NCBI GenBank assembly: GCA_035560555.1
Contig: DATMZF010000020.1
Location: 1 to 64,000 of the forward strand
DNA: 64,000 nucleotides
From: UBA11090 sp035560555
GTDB lineage: Bacteria > Spirochaetota > Spirochaetia > Treponematales > Rectinemataceae
Direction of reading: 5' to 3'
Made by a program: the position numbers and the translations under genes. Positions 51,293 to 60,529 of this stretch are shown here, one piece after another (positions within the stretch are counted from its first letter, which is position 1; each line of letters opens with the position of its first letter). The notes beneath the pieces were generated by a model, which saw only the letters and a list, made by a program, of their open reading frames with translations, did not search any database and was not told the origin of the DNA.

Positions 51293-51430
51293 ACGAAAAG
51301 CTCGGAACGCCAGCGATGAGCGCTTAGCGTTGCGCCCGCAGTCCCGCCTTTCGCCCGACCCCAGGGGCGAGTCCGGCAAAGCTAGCCATGGACCGCATTT
51401 ATTCGCTATTTTGAATGTAAGGAGATTGTG

Positions 51431-52693
51431 ATGAAAACGAAAATGGTACGACTCCACGGTATTGACGATCTCAGGCTCGAGGAACTCGAGTTGCCGGAAA
51501 TTGGCGACGACGAAATCCTCGCCGAAGTGATATCCGATTCCATATGCATGTCGAGCCACAAGCTCGCGATGCAGGGGGACGCGCACAAGCGGGTGAGGGG
51601 GCCCCTCGCTTACAACCCCGTGGTCATCGGACATGAATTCTGCGGAAAACTGGTCAAGGTCGGCGCCAAATGGGCCTCTCAATTCGCCGCCGGGCAGAAG
51701 TTCGCGATCCAGCCCGCCCTCAACTACGAGGGCACGCTATGGGCTCCCGGCTATTCCTATCGGTGGATAGGAGGCGACGCCACCTATATCATCATCCCGA
51801 ACGAAGTGATGGAGATGGGCTGCCTCCTCGATTACGAGGCGGACGCTTTTTTCATGGGCTCCCTCTCCGAGCCGATGTCGTGCATCGTCGGCGCCTACCA
51901 CGCGCAGTACCACACGAAGGGCGGCTCCTACGAGCACGCGATGGGGATTGCGCCGGGGGGAAGTCTCGCTCTCCTCGCGTCGGTAGGTCCCATGGGAATG
52001 GGAGCCATCGATTACGCCATCCACGCCGACCGCAAGCCGGGCCGCATTATCGTTACCGACATAGACGACGCGCGGATCAGGCGCGCCGCCTCCCTTATCA
52101 CCGTGGAGGAAGCGAGGAAAAACGGCATCGAGCTCATCTACGTGAACACGAAAGACATAGCCGATCCCGTGGCCCATCTGATGTCGCTCAACGGCGGCAG
52201 GAAATTCGACGATGTTTTCTGCTTCGCTCCCGTCAAGCCCGTGGTGGAATTGGCCGACAGGCTTTTGGGCCAGGACGGCTGCCTCAATTTCTTCGCCGGT
52301 CCCACCGACCCCGGATTTTCCGCCACCTTCAATTTCTACGATGTCCATTACGCGGCTCATCATCTCGTCGGAACCTCGGGGGGGAACACGGACGACATCG
52401 TGGAATCGCTGTCGATGATGGCGAAGCGCACGCTGAAACCCGAAGTGATGATAACGCATATCGGCGGCCTCAACGCCGTGGCCGACACCACGATCCGTCT
52501 CGACAAGATTCCCGGCGCGAAAAAGCTCATCTACACGCACAAGAAGCTGGACCTCGTCGCCATCGCCGATTTCCGCGAAAAAGGCGGGACGGACGCCTTC
52601 TACGCGGCGCTCGCCGATATCACGGAAGCGAACGAAGGGCTCTGGTGCAAGGCGGCCGAGGACTATCTCCTGGCCAACGCGCCGGCGATTTAG
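51431..52693 (+). CDS. Zinc-type alcohol dehydrogenase, L-sorbose-1-phosphate reductase-like
   Basis: A 420-aa medium-chain dehydrogenase. The catalytic-zinc region is C-x-S-S-H-K (residues 38-43 area) and GHEFCGKLVKVG; the cofactor region is LLASVGPMGMGAIDYA. Length and segments such as SYRWIGGDATYIIIP resemble SorE, which reduces L-sorbose-1-phosphate to sorbitol-6-phosphate. Together with the FGGY kinase and the SDR it would complete a route from a ketose to fructose-6-phosphate. AAGGAG precedes; the ATG at 51431 is preferred over a GTG at 51428. Confidence 0.82.
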   Translation: MKTKMVRLHGIDDLRLEELELPEIGDDEILAEVISDSICMSSHKLAMQGDAHKRVRGPLAYNPVVIGHEFCGKLVKVGAKWASQFAAGQKFAIQPALNYEGTLWAPGYSYRWIGGDATYIIIPNEVMEMGCLLDYEADAFFMGSLSEPMSCIVGAYHAQYHTKGGSYEHAMGIAPGGSLALLASVGPMGMGAIDYAIHADRKPGRIIVTDIDDARIRRAASLITVEEARKNGIELIYVNTKDIADPVAHLMSLNGGRKFDDVFCFAPVKPVVELADRLLGQDGCLNFFAGPTDPGFSATFNFYDVHYAAHHLVGTSGGNTDDIVESLSMMAKRTLKPEVMITHIGGLNAVADTTIRLDKIPGAKKLIYTHKKLDLVAIADFREKGGTDAFYAALADITEANEGLWCKAAEDYLLANAPAI

Positions 52694-52750
52694 CGCATTG
52701 CCCGCTAGGGAGATTCACCGCCGGCATCTATCCTGCTATACTGCAGGCAA

Positions 52751-54499
52751 ATGATGAGAAACTTCGTCCTCTTGTTGTTTTTCGCCTCTTTTCTCGGCTT
52801 CCGGTCCGGCGCCGCTCCCCTCCCCGAGGGTACGCGGTCCATTATTCATCTCGACGAGCGGAGCGATTTCTTCTTCGACGCCAATCCGGAACTTGGGATC
52901 ACCGATGTTTCCAAACCGGGCCTCGCTCCGCGTTTCACGCCGGTCGACGGGAGGATGATCTGGGTGGGCGAGAACGCGCCCGCCGCGTGGCTTCGCTTCA
53001 CCATTCCCGCGGCCGAGCTCGATTCTGGCCATGGAAACCCCGGAGCGGGCTCGCCCGCTTCCCAGTGGATCCTCGTCGCGCGGCCCAGCTTTTCCATCAT
53101 TCTCGATTCCGTCTCCCTCTATGTTCCTCGCGGCGATGGAAGCTTCGAGGAGATGAAGTCCGGAGCCCTGGCAGAGAGACGCCCCGGCGAGCCTCTCTCC
53201 AGGTATTTCGTATTCGAGCTTCCTCCCGGCGCTTTTGGGGGCGATCCCTGCTATCTTCGCCTTTCGAGCCGGACGGACGTAAAAGTCAGCCTGGACATCG
53301 AGACGGCCATAGGGTTCGCCCAACGCGAGGGCCGGGAATATGTTGTCTACGGCATCCTCTACGGCATTCTCATCGCGATGATTCTCTACAGCTTCTTCCT
53401 TCTGCTCTCGCTGAAGGATGTCACCTATCTTTTCTACGTCCTCTACATCATATCGGCCGGGCTCTGGCTCTTCTTCGTCCAGGGACACGCCAAGCTTCTC
53501 TTCGGCCAGCATCCGCGCTTCGATCAGGCGATGCTTTGGCTATGGGCAGGCAGCATGCTCACCTGGGGAGCGTTCTTCGCGAGCTTTTTCCTTCGACTCA
53601 AGGAAGGGCGCCCCACTCTGTACCGCGTCATTCTTGCCCTCGCGGCGCTTGGCTTCGTGGTGTCGCTGACCGGCCTCGTCGGCTGGAACGACATAGCCTT
53701 CTCCCTCTCCCATTACCTGGGACTCGCCCTGCCTGTCCTCATCATATTCGCGGCCGTCGCGCGCCTCATCCAAGGCTTCCCCTCGGCCCTCTATTTTCTC
53801 ATAGCGTGGTCATTACTCGCCGCGGGCGGATTCGTCTTTTCCCTCATGGGCCTCAAGTTCCTGCCCCTGAATTTCGTGACGGTGAATGGCGTCGCCATCG
53901 GCATGGCCGCCGAATCCATCCTTCTCTCCATGGCGCTGGCCGACAGGTTCAAGCGGCTCGAGGCCGAGACGAAGAAGCTTGAGAATATCGAAGTCCATTA
54001 CCGTGAACTGAGCCTGACGGATGGGCTTACGGGGCTCAACAACAAGCGCTTCCTCATGAGCGAGCTGGAGCTGGCCACCTCCAAGGCAAGCGAGACCAAG
54101 ACCGCCCTCTCGCTCATGCTGCTCGATATAGATGATTTCAAGACCGTGAACGACAACTTCGGCCACAGCGCAGGCGACGACATCCTCGCCTCGCTCGCGC
54201 ATCTCATGAGAAGCTGCACCCGTGAAAGCGACAGCTCATGTCGCTTCGGCGGCGATGAGTTCGTCATTATCATGCAGGGAATAAAGGGCGACGACGCGCT
54301 CCGCGTCGCCGAACGAATAAGGAATCGCTTCGCTCTGGACAGCGTCCGCTTCATCGACGGCAAGGAAATGAAAGTCACCGTGAGCATCGGCGTCGTGGAG
54401 TATGGCGGCAAGGAGACGGCCGATGCCTTCCTGGCCCGCGCGGACAGCGCCATGTACGAAGCCAAGCATCGCGGCAAAAACTGCAGCGTTTCAGGCTAA
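52751..54499 (+). CDS. 7TM-DISM receptor with GGDEF domain (diguanylate cyclase)
   Basis: A 582-aa membrane sensor. Signal peptide (about 1-22), periplasmic 7TMR-DISM extracellular domain (about 35-185), seven membrane helices (about 195-385), short coiled linker and a GGDEF domain (about 415-580). FGGDEF is intact and an RESD inhibitory site precedes it by five residues, so c-di-GMP synthesis with product inhibition is predicted. The periplasmic domain resembles carbohydrate-binding modules, and the gene sits between two sugar-related operons. It starts 57 nt after the sorE-like gene and may or may not share its transcript. Confidence 0.92.
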   Translation: MMRNFVLLLFFASFLGFRSGAAPLPEGTRSIIHLDERSDFFFDANPELGITDVSKPGLAPRFTPVDGRMIWVGENAPAAWLRFTIPAAELDSGHGNPGAGSPASQWILVARPSFSIILDSVSLYVPRGDGSFEEMKSGALAERRPGEPLSRYFVFELPPGAFGGDPCYLRLSSRTDVKVSLDIETAIGFAQREGREYVVYGILYGILIAMILYSFFLLLSLKDVTYLFYVLYIISAGLWLFFVQGHAKLLFGQHPRFDQAMLWLWAGSMLTWGAFFASFFLRLKEGRPTLYRVILALAALGFVVSLTGLVGWNDIAFSLSHYLGLALPVLIIFAAVARLIQGFPSALYFLIAWSLLAAGGFVFSLMGLKFLPLNFVTVNGVAIGMAAESILLSMALADRFKRLEAETKKLENIEVHYRELSLTDGLTGLNNKRFLMSELELATSKASETKTALSLMLLDIDDFKTVNDNFGHSAGDDILASLAHLMRSCTRESDSSCRFGGDEFVIIMQGIKGDDALRVAERIRNRFALDSVRFIDGKEMKVTVSIGVVEYGGKETADAFLARADSAMYEAKHRGKNCSVSG

Positions 54500-54554
54500 A
54501 TTTTTAGCCCGTAACGCATCGGTCAGGATACCTTTGATCGGCCTTCCTTGGATA

Positions 54555-55727
54555 TCAGCGCGCCTTTTTTTTCGAAATGACGTCGAAGGCCACGGCGAGA
54601 AGAAGCACGAGGCCTTTCACTATCTGCTGCACGTCGCTTCCTATGCCGAGGATCGACATGCCGTTGTTCAGGACGCCCATCACGAGGGCTCCGATGATCG
54701 CGCCGATGACGGTGCCCACGCCGCCGTATGCCGAGGCGCCACCGATGAAGCAGGACGCGATCGCGTCCAGCTCGAAGTTCATGCCCGATTGGGGAGACGC
54801 GGCGTTGAGCCGCGAGGTGAAGGCGATGCCCGCTACCGCGGCGAGCGCTCCCATGTTGACATAGGCGAGGAAGAGCACCTTGTTGGTGTTTATCCCCGAA
54901 AGCTGGGCGGCCTTCTCGTTGCCGCCCATCGCGTAGAGGTACCTGCCGGGCACCGTGCGCATCGTGAAGAAGGAATACGCCAGTATAAGCAACCCAATGA
55001 TGATGAAGATGATGGGCAGACCTTTATACCGAGCGAACCATACGGTGATGGCCATGATAGCCGCCGCCATGAAGCCTATCTGAGCGATGAAGACGGGGAA
55101 AGCGGCGATTTCAAAGCCGCTTTTTCGGTGAGAAACGCGGCGCCTTATCTGGGAGAGCGCGTAGAGCGCGGCGGCGGCGACGCCGACGATGAGGGCCGTT
55201 CCGTTGAGCGCTCCCTTGGGCCTGGCCAGAATGTCGGGGACGAAACCCGAGCTTATGCGCTGGAAGGATTCCGGGAAGGGCCCCAGGGTGAGGCCTTTCA
55301 GGATGAACAGCGTAAGCCCTCTGAAAACGAGGCTGCCCGCCAGCGTCACGATGAAAGCCGGTATCCGCACATAGGCTATCCAGAAGCCTTGCCAGACGCC
55401 GATGGCTATGCCGATGGCCAGGGCGAGGACGAGCGAAAGCCCCGTGTTGATCTTCAGGTTTATGATGAAGGTGCCGCACAACGCGCCTATGAAGGCCACC
55501 ACCGAGCCGGCGGAAAGATCGATGTTGCCACCGGTCAGGATGCAGAGCGTCATGCCTATCGCGAGGATGAACACATAGGCGTTCTGGAGCACGAGGTTCG
55601 TCACGTTCATCGGGACGAGAAGGATTCCGTTCGTCAGGATCTGGAAGAAAATCATGATGAAAACGAGCGCGATGAGCATCGCGTACTGACTCAGGTTCTT
55701 TTTGAACAGGTTTTTAATGCTTTCCAT
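54555..55727 (-). CDS. Sugar ABC transporter permease (XylH/MmsB type)
   Basis: A 390-aa permease with about 10 membrane helices of the ribose/xylose class. TGGNIDLSAGSVVAFIGALCG is the conserved coupling segment, and GGASAYGGVGTVIGAIIGALVMG its C-terminal partner. It overlaps the ATPase gene by 14 nt. Length and sequence fit the XylH/GguB subtype used with ChvE-like binding proteins. It converges with the 7TM-GGDEF gene. Confidence 0.92.
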   Translation of the reverse strand: MESIKNLFKKNLSQYAMLIALVFIMIFFQILTNGILLVPMNVTNLVLQNAYVFILAIGMTLCILTGGNIDLSAGSVVAFIGALCGTFIINLKINTGLSLVLALAIGIAIGVWQGFWIAYVRIPAFIVTLAGSLVFRGLTLFILKGLTLGPFPESFQRISSGFVPDILARPKGALNGTALIVGVAAAALYALSQIRRRVSHRKSGFEIAAFPVFIAQIGFMAAAIMAITVWFARYKGLPIIFIIIGLLILAYSFFTMRTVPGRYLYAMGGNEKAAQLSGINTNKVLFLAYVNMGALAAVAGIAFTSRLNAASPQSGMNFELDAIASCFIGGASAYGGVGTVIGAIIGALVMGVLNNGMSILGIGSDVQQIVKGLVLLLAVAFDVISKKKAR

Positions 55728-57264
55728 TGCCGCCCTCCGCCGCGCTCTGCATGATGCACTTCATGATGCCTTCCTGTGTCGCCTCGCCGCGAGAGAACTC
55801 GCCCACGATGCGGCCGTCGTTCATGACATAGATGCGGTCGGAAATACCGAGGATTTCCGGTAGCTCCGACGATATGAAGATCACCGATTTGCCCTCGTCC
55901 GCGAGCTGGTTGATGATCGTGTAGATTTCGAATTTGGCGCCGACGTCGATGCCGCGAGTCGGTTCGTCGAGAATGAGGATGTCCGGTTCGGTGAATATCC
56001 ACCTGCTCAGGACCACCTTTTGCTGATTTCCTCCCGACAGGTTGCCAGCTTTCTGAAGAATGCTCGACGAGCGAATGTTGAGCTTCGCGCGGTACTCTTC
56101 CGCGACCCCTATTTCCTGGCTCCTGTTGATCACCCAACGCTTCGATAGTTTCTTGAGCCCCGCGATGGTGATGTTTTCCTTTATGTCGCCGATCAGATTC
56201 AAGCCCGCGGTCTTGCGGTCCTCCGTGGTATAGGCGATGCCCTGCTCGATCGCCTGCCGAACATTGCCCAGATCGATTTTCTTCCCGTTCTTGAAGGCTT
56301 GTCCGCTTATATGGAGCCCGTAGGATCGGCCGAAAATGCTCATGGCCAGCTCGGTGCGTCCCGCGCCCATAAGGCCGGCGAGCCCGATCACTTCGCCCTT
56401 GCGCACGTTAAAATTGGCATTCTTTATAATCTGCCGCTCGGGATTCAGCGGGCTGAACACGTTCCAGTCCACGACTTCGAAAGCGATATCGCCCAACTTA
56501 GGCCTGCGCTTGGGGAATCGGTCGATGAGTTCCCGACCGACCATGCCCTTGATGATGCGGTCCTCGTCCATCGAATCCGCGCCCTTCTCGAGGGTTTCGA
56601 CGGTGAGGCCGTCGCGTATGATAGTGATGGAATCGGCCACCTGAGCTATTTCGTTGAGCTTGTGCGAGATAAGAATGGAGGTGAGCCCCTTGGCTTTCAG
56701 ATCGAGGAGGAGTTCGAGCAGATGTTCGGAATCGTCCTCGTTGAGCGAAGCCGTCGGTTCGTCGAGTATGAGAAGCTTAACGTTGCGCGACAGAGCTTTG
56801 GCTATCTCGACGAGTTGCTGCTTCCCGACGCTGATGTCCTTGATGGGCGTGTGGGGATTTTCCTTGAGGCCTACGAGGTCCAGGTATTTTTTGGCGTCCT
56901 GGTAGGTCCTGTCCCAGTCGATGATGCTGTCCTTGGCCCTCTCGTTCCTCAGGAAAATGTTCTCGCCGATGGACAGGTAGGGGATGAGGGCAAGCTCCTG
57001 GTGGATGATGCCTATGCCCTTTTTCTCGCTTTCGCGCACTTCCTTGAAGGAGCATTCGGCGCCCTCGAATATGATGGAGCCGGAATAGGTGCCCTGCGGA
57101 TAGACGCCCGAGAGGATGTTCATGAGGGTGGATTTTCCCGCCCCGTTCTCGCCGACCAGGGCGTGGATCTCGCCCCGCCGTATGGCCAGGTTCACGCGGC
57201 TCAGCGCGGTCACGCCGGGAAAGGTTTTCGTGATGTCGTTCATCTCGAGAATGATGTCGGCCAA
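55714..57264 (-). CDS. Sugar ABC transporter ATPase (XylG/GguA type)
   Basis: A 516-aa protein with two ATPase modules. Module 1 has GENGAGKST and LDEPTASLN, with a degenerate signature ISVGKQQLVE. Module 2 has the degenerate Walker A GLMGAGRTE, the full signature LSGGNQQKVVLS and LDEPTRGID. I place the start at a TTG (57264), which follows AAGGAG and gives the usual N-terminus (M)ADIILEMNDITKTFPGV; the in-frame start at 57330 has no site and overlaps the intercistronic hairpin zone. Confidence 0.92.
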   Translation of the reverse strand: MADIILEMNDITKTFPGVTALSRVNLAIRRGEIHALVGENGAGKSTLMNILSGVYPQGTYSGSIIFEGAECSFKEVRESEKKGIGIIHQELALIPYLSIGENIFLRNERAKDSIIDWDRTYQDAKKYLDLVGLKENPHTPIKDISVGKQQLVEIAKALSRNVKLLILDEPTASLNEDDSEHLLELLLDLKAKGLTSILISHKLNEIAQVADSITIIRDGLTVETLEKGADSMDEDRIIKGMVGRELIDRFPKRRPKLGDIAFEVVDWNVFSPLNPERQIIKNANFNVRKGEVIGLAGLMGAGRTELAMSIFGRSYGLHISGQAFKNGKKIDLGNVRQAIEQGIAYTTEDRKTAGLNLIGDIKENITIAGLKKLSKRWVINRSQEIGVAEEYRAKLNIRSSSILQKAGNLSGGNQQKVVLSRWIFTEPDILILDEPTRGIDVGAKFEIYTIINQLADEGKSVIFISSELPEILGISDRIYVMNDGRIVGEFSRGEATQEGIMKCIMQSAAEGGNGKH

Positions 57265-57331
57265 GGCAGCTCGCTCCTTGTCGGAAAACGATGACGGCGG
57301 AACGCGCCGTCCTGACGCCGTCCCGCGCAAA

Positions 57332-57358
57332 GGGCTGGCCCGCGACGCGGGCCAGCCC
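57332..57358 (-). terminator. Intercistronic hairpin after the sugar-binding-protein gene
   Basis: GGGCTGGCCCGCG and CGCGGGCCAGCCC form a near-perfect stem, followed on the minus strand by TTTGCG. It lies between the binding-protein and ATPase genes, the same place as the hairpins at 13244-13294 and 63543-63567, and probably sets a high binding-protein to ATPase ratio. Confidence 0.6.
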
Positions 57359-57379
57359 TCGACGCTATTTTGTGATCAT

Positions 57380-58438
57380 CTATTTTAAATCGGCTTCTTT
57401 GTAATAGCCACTGTCAATGAGCAGGGCCTTGTAGTTGTTCTTGTCCGCGTACACGGGGTCGCAGAGGAAGGACGGCACGGTCTTCACGCCGTTGAAGTAG
57501 GTCTTGGTGTCGTTCACCGTGGCGTATTTGCCCGCCATCAGCGACTCGACCATGTCGACGACCTGCGCGGCGAGGGTGCGGGTGTCCTTGAAGATCGACA
57601 TGGACTGCTGTCCCGCGATCATGGCCTTCACGTTCGCCTTGTCGCAGTCCTGGCCCGTCAGGACGGGGTAGGGTTTCCCGGCGCCGTATCCCGCGTTCTT
57701 GAGGGAGGCGATGACGCCGATGGCCACCGAGTCGTTGGGCGACAGGATGACATCGAGTTTGGCGCCCTTGGCGTAGTTGGCGGTGATGAGATTGTCCATC
57801 CTCGCCTGCGCCTTGGCGGAATCCCAGCTCTGGGTCGCTATGACGGTGAAGTCCTTCTGTCCCGAGGGAATGGCGAACTTTTTCGCGGCGATGTAGGGAT
57901 TGAGGATGCTCATGGCGCCGTTGAAGAAGAAGACGGCGTTGTTGTCGTCGGGCGAACCGGCGAAGAGCTCGAGATTGTAGGGGCCCTTGCCTTCCTTGAG
58001 TCCGAGAGCCTTCTCGATGTACTGGCCCTGGATCACGCCGACCTTGAAGTTGTCGAAGGTGGCGTAGTAGTCGACGTCGGGGCTATTCATGATCAGGCGG
58101 TCGTAGGCTATGACCTTGATGTCGTATTCCTTGGCCTGCTTCAGGACGTCGCTCAAGACCGAGCCGTCGATCGAGGCAATGACGAGAACCTTACAGCCTT
58201 GGGTGATCATGTTCTCGAGCTGCTGGACCTGGGTGTTGACGTCGTTGTTGGCGTACTGGAGCACGACCTTGTAGCCTTTCGCCTCGAGCTTCGCCTTCAT
58301 GTTCGCTCCGTCCTGATTCCAGCGTTGAAGCGACTGTGTTGGCATGGCGACGCCGATGAGCGCGCCCTTCTGCGACTGCGCCCATACACCCGATACAATG
58401 ACCGCGATACCCAAAATCACCAATAGGGTTTTTTTCAT
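57380..58438 (-). CDS. Sugar-binding protein (ChvE/XylF type)
   Basis: A 352-aa periplasmic protein with a signal peptide cleaved near VWAQ (about residue 21). IGVAMPTQSLQRWNQDGANMK, NDVNTQVQQLENMI, AYDRLI and the late VLTGQDCDKANVKAM are typical of ChvE/XylF multiple-sugar binding proteins, which take xylose, arabinose, galactose or glucose. First gene of the transporter operon; AAGGAGGA precedes the ATG. A CCTGT-N8-ACAGG inverted repeat (58506-58523) in the divergent region with the AraC gene could be a regulator site. Confidence 0.93.
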   Translation of the reverse strand: MKKTLLVILGIAVIVSGVWAQSQKGALIGVAMPTQSLQRWNQDGANMKAKLEAKGYKVVLQYANNDVNTQVQQLENMITQGCKVLVIASIDGSVLSDVLKQAKEYDIKVIAYDRLIMNSPDVDYYATFDNFKVGVIQGQYIEKALGLKEGKGPYNLELFAGSPDDNNAVFFFNGAMSILNPYIAAKKFAIPSGQKDFTVIATQSWDSAKAQARMDNLITANYAKGAKLDVILSPNDSVAIGVIASLKNAGYGAGKPYPVLTGQDCDKANVKAMIAGQQSMSIFKDTRTLAAQVVDMVESLMAGKYATVNDTKTYFNGVKTVPSFLCDPVYADKNNYKALLIDSGYYKEADLK

Positions 58439-58614
58439 CGCATCTTCCTCCTTCCGTAATCATGTGGACAAACATAAAGACCTATGGTCTCATGTATATA
58501 GTGCTCCTGTTTACAAATACAGGAATGGCGGGAATTGATAGTATATGTCCCAAAGTGATATTCTTGTGAGGCGGACGGCGGTTGGGTCGTAACGCCTCTC
58601 GCGAAGGGGGCTAG

Positions 58615-59499
58615 ATGCGTTTCGAGGATGTCGTATTCGTCTACCATCTCAGCGACCCAGGACAGATAGCCTGGCATGGCAGATATCATTGCCATGGCGC
58701 TAACCTGTATGAGATCCACTACTTCGTCTCGGGGGAAGGAAGTTTCCTCAACGCCTCGGCGCGTTACTCGATTCAGCGGGGGAGTCTTTACTTCAGCGCG
58801 CCCGGAATGACGCACCAGATTCTCGCGACCGTGCCGGAGAAGCCGATCACCTACTACGCCATCCTCATCGACGCTTCCTCGGACGAGGAGACGGCGACGC
58901 TTCTCGACCGCCTCGTGGGGCGTGGCGAAGGGAGAATCGTCGGCACCGGCTATCGCTTTTTCTTCGCGGATATCCTCGAAAAGCATCTTTCCAAGGAGAC
59001 GGAGCTGGAGTTTTCGGCGCGTCACGCCCTCGCTTCACTCCTGTATCAGATCGCCGCCGGCAAGGGGCCGAACATGGCGGCGACGGACAACGCCCACATA
59101 GAGAAAGCGATCGCCATCATGCAGACGAGGATAGAGCGCCACCTCGACCTAGGCGAGCTCTGCGAATTCCTCGATGTATCGAGGGAGCATTTCGTGAGGC
59201 TTTTCTCGAGTTTCATGGGAATGCCTCCCATGCGCTACTACGCTCGCCTGAAAATCGAGGCGGCGCGCGCCATGCTTTCGAGCACGAACCTCCACGTGGG
59301 GGAGATAGCCGACAAGCTCGGGTTCGACAGCCAGTTCTCCTTCAGCCGGGCTTTCAGGCGCGCGACGGGCATATCGCCGACCGACTACAGGGACAGGTTT
59401 CTCCAGAAAGTGGATTTTGTCGTCGACAAGGGAGGGGAGGACGCCGAACAGGCCGGCGGTCCGAGGGTCCTTCTGCGAGGCCAGCGGGAAGGGCAGTAG
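58615..59499 (+). CDS. AraC-family regulator of the adjacent sugar transporter
   Basis: A 294-aa AraC/XylS regulator. N-terminal cupin (about 15-110, starting WHGRYHCHGANLYEIHYF) as ligand domain, C-terminal two helix-turn-helices (about 165-265; LCEFLDVSREHFVRLFSSF and IADKLGFDSQFSFSRAFRRATG). Divergent from the sugar-binding-protein gene with 176 bp between starts, so it probably activates that operon in response to its sugar. AAGGGGGC precedes the ATG. The last about 25 residues are unconserved. Confidence 0.88.
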   Translation: MRFEDVVFVYHLSDPGQIAWHGRYHCHGANLYEIHYFVSGEGSFLNASARYSIQRGSLYFSAPGMTHQILATVPEKPITYYAILIDASSDEETATLLDRLVGRGEGRIVGTGYRFFFADILEKHLSKETELEFSARHALASLLYQIAAGKGPNMAATDNAHIEKAIAIMQTRIERHLDLGELCEFLDVSREHFVRLFSSFMGMPPMRYYARLKIEAARAMLSSTNLHVGEIADKLGFDSQFSFSRAFRRATGISPTDYRDRFLQKVDFVVDKGGEDAEQAGGPRVLLRGQREGQ

Positions 59500-59557
59500 G
59501 TGATTGTCCGGGACTATCCCGCTTTCGTTCCCGCGGCGCGGCCCGGCGCCAACCGCT

Positions 59558-60529
59558 TTAGGCGAGGACGCAACGCACCAGGTGCCCCCCGCCGATATCG
59601 CGCAGCGCGGGGATTTCCGAGGCGCAGGCAGGTGAAGCGAAGGGGCAGCGAGTGCGGAAGCGGCACCCCGAGGGCGGGGCGACGAGAGAGGGAATCTCCC
59701 CTTTTACCTGAAGCGTTTCATCGCCTCGCTCCCCCTTCGGCGACGGGGCGGAAGCCTTCAACAGCCTGACATAGGGGTGGATCGCGTTCGAGATGACTTC
59801 CTCGGTGGGACCTATTTCCATGATCATGCCCGCGTACATGACGGCGATGCGCGAACTCATGTAGCGAGCCCCCGCGAGATCGTGCGTGATGTAGAGGTAG
59901 CTGACGCCTTTCTTCTCCTTCAAATCCAGCATCATGTTCATGATTCCCAGCCTGATCGACACATCGAGCATGCTGGTCGGCTCGTCGGCGAGGACGATTT
60001 CCGGCTCGACGGCGAAGGTGCGCGCTATGTTCACGCGCTGCCGTTGGCCGCCGGAAAGCTCGTGGGGGAAGCGCCGGAGATATTCCCTGGCGGGCGAGAG
60101 CCCCACCTGCTCGAGCGAGGCCACAAGCTTCTCTTCCAGCTCCGCCTTGCCCGAGGCGAGCCCGTGGATGAGGAATGGGCGCTCCAGGATGGCGCGAATC
60201 GTGTGTGTTGGGTTGAGGCTGGCGAAGGGGTCCTGGAAGGCCATCTGCACGCGCTTCTTGTATGCCAAGGCCTCGCCGCGGTTCTTGAAAGGACGCAGCG
60301 GGTTCCCGTCGAAGACTATCTCTCCCGAGGTTTTTTCGTAGAGTCCGGCGACGACGCTCGCGGTCGTCGTCTTTCCCGATCCCGACTCTCCGACTAAGGC
60401 GAGGGATTCGCCGGCGGCGAGCGAGAAGCAGACATCGTCCATCGCGTGGACCTTTTTGCCGATATTTTTGATTCCGCCGAGCTTGAAATGCTTCGAGACA
60501 TGCTCAAGCTCGAGAATGATCCGGCTCAT
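59558..60529 (-). CDS. Oligopeptide-type ABC transporter ATPase (OppF/DppF)
   Basis: A 323-aa ATPase. Walker A GESGSGKTT, Q-loop MAFQDPFASLNP, signature LSGGQRQRV, Walker B IVLADEPTSMLD, switch ITHDL. The C-terminal GCRFRTRCPFASPAC is the cysteine-rich oligopeptide-ATPase tail, where some members carry an iron-sulfur cluster. The start at 60529 follows GGGAGGG; an in-frame start at 60646 lies deep in the upstream gene. It overlaps the OppD-type gene by 4 nt. Confidence 0.92.
   Translation of the reverse strand: MSRIILELEHVSKHFKLGGIKNIGKKVHAMDDVCFSLAAGESLALVGESGSGKTTTASVVAGLYEKTSGEIVFDGNPLRPFKNRGEALAYKKRVQMAFQDPFASLNPTHTIRAILERPFLIHGLASGKAELEEKLVASLEQVGLSPAREYLRRFPHELSGGQRQRVNIARTFAVEPEIVLADEPTSMLDVSIRLGIMNMMLDLKEKKGVSYLYITHDLAGARYMSSRIAVMYAGMIMEIGPTEEVISNAIHPYVRLLKASAPSPKGERGDETLQVKGEIPSLVAPPSGCRFRTRCPFASPACASEIPALRDIGGGHLVRCVLA

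Noticed and set aside
51670..53982. A 770-codon plus-strand frame across the sorE-like and 7TM-GGDEF genes
   Set aside because: It is out of frame with both well-supported genes and rich in Arg/Pro/His, as expected for an off-frame reading.
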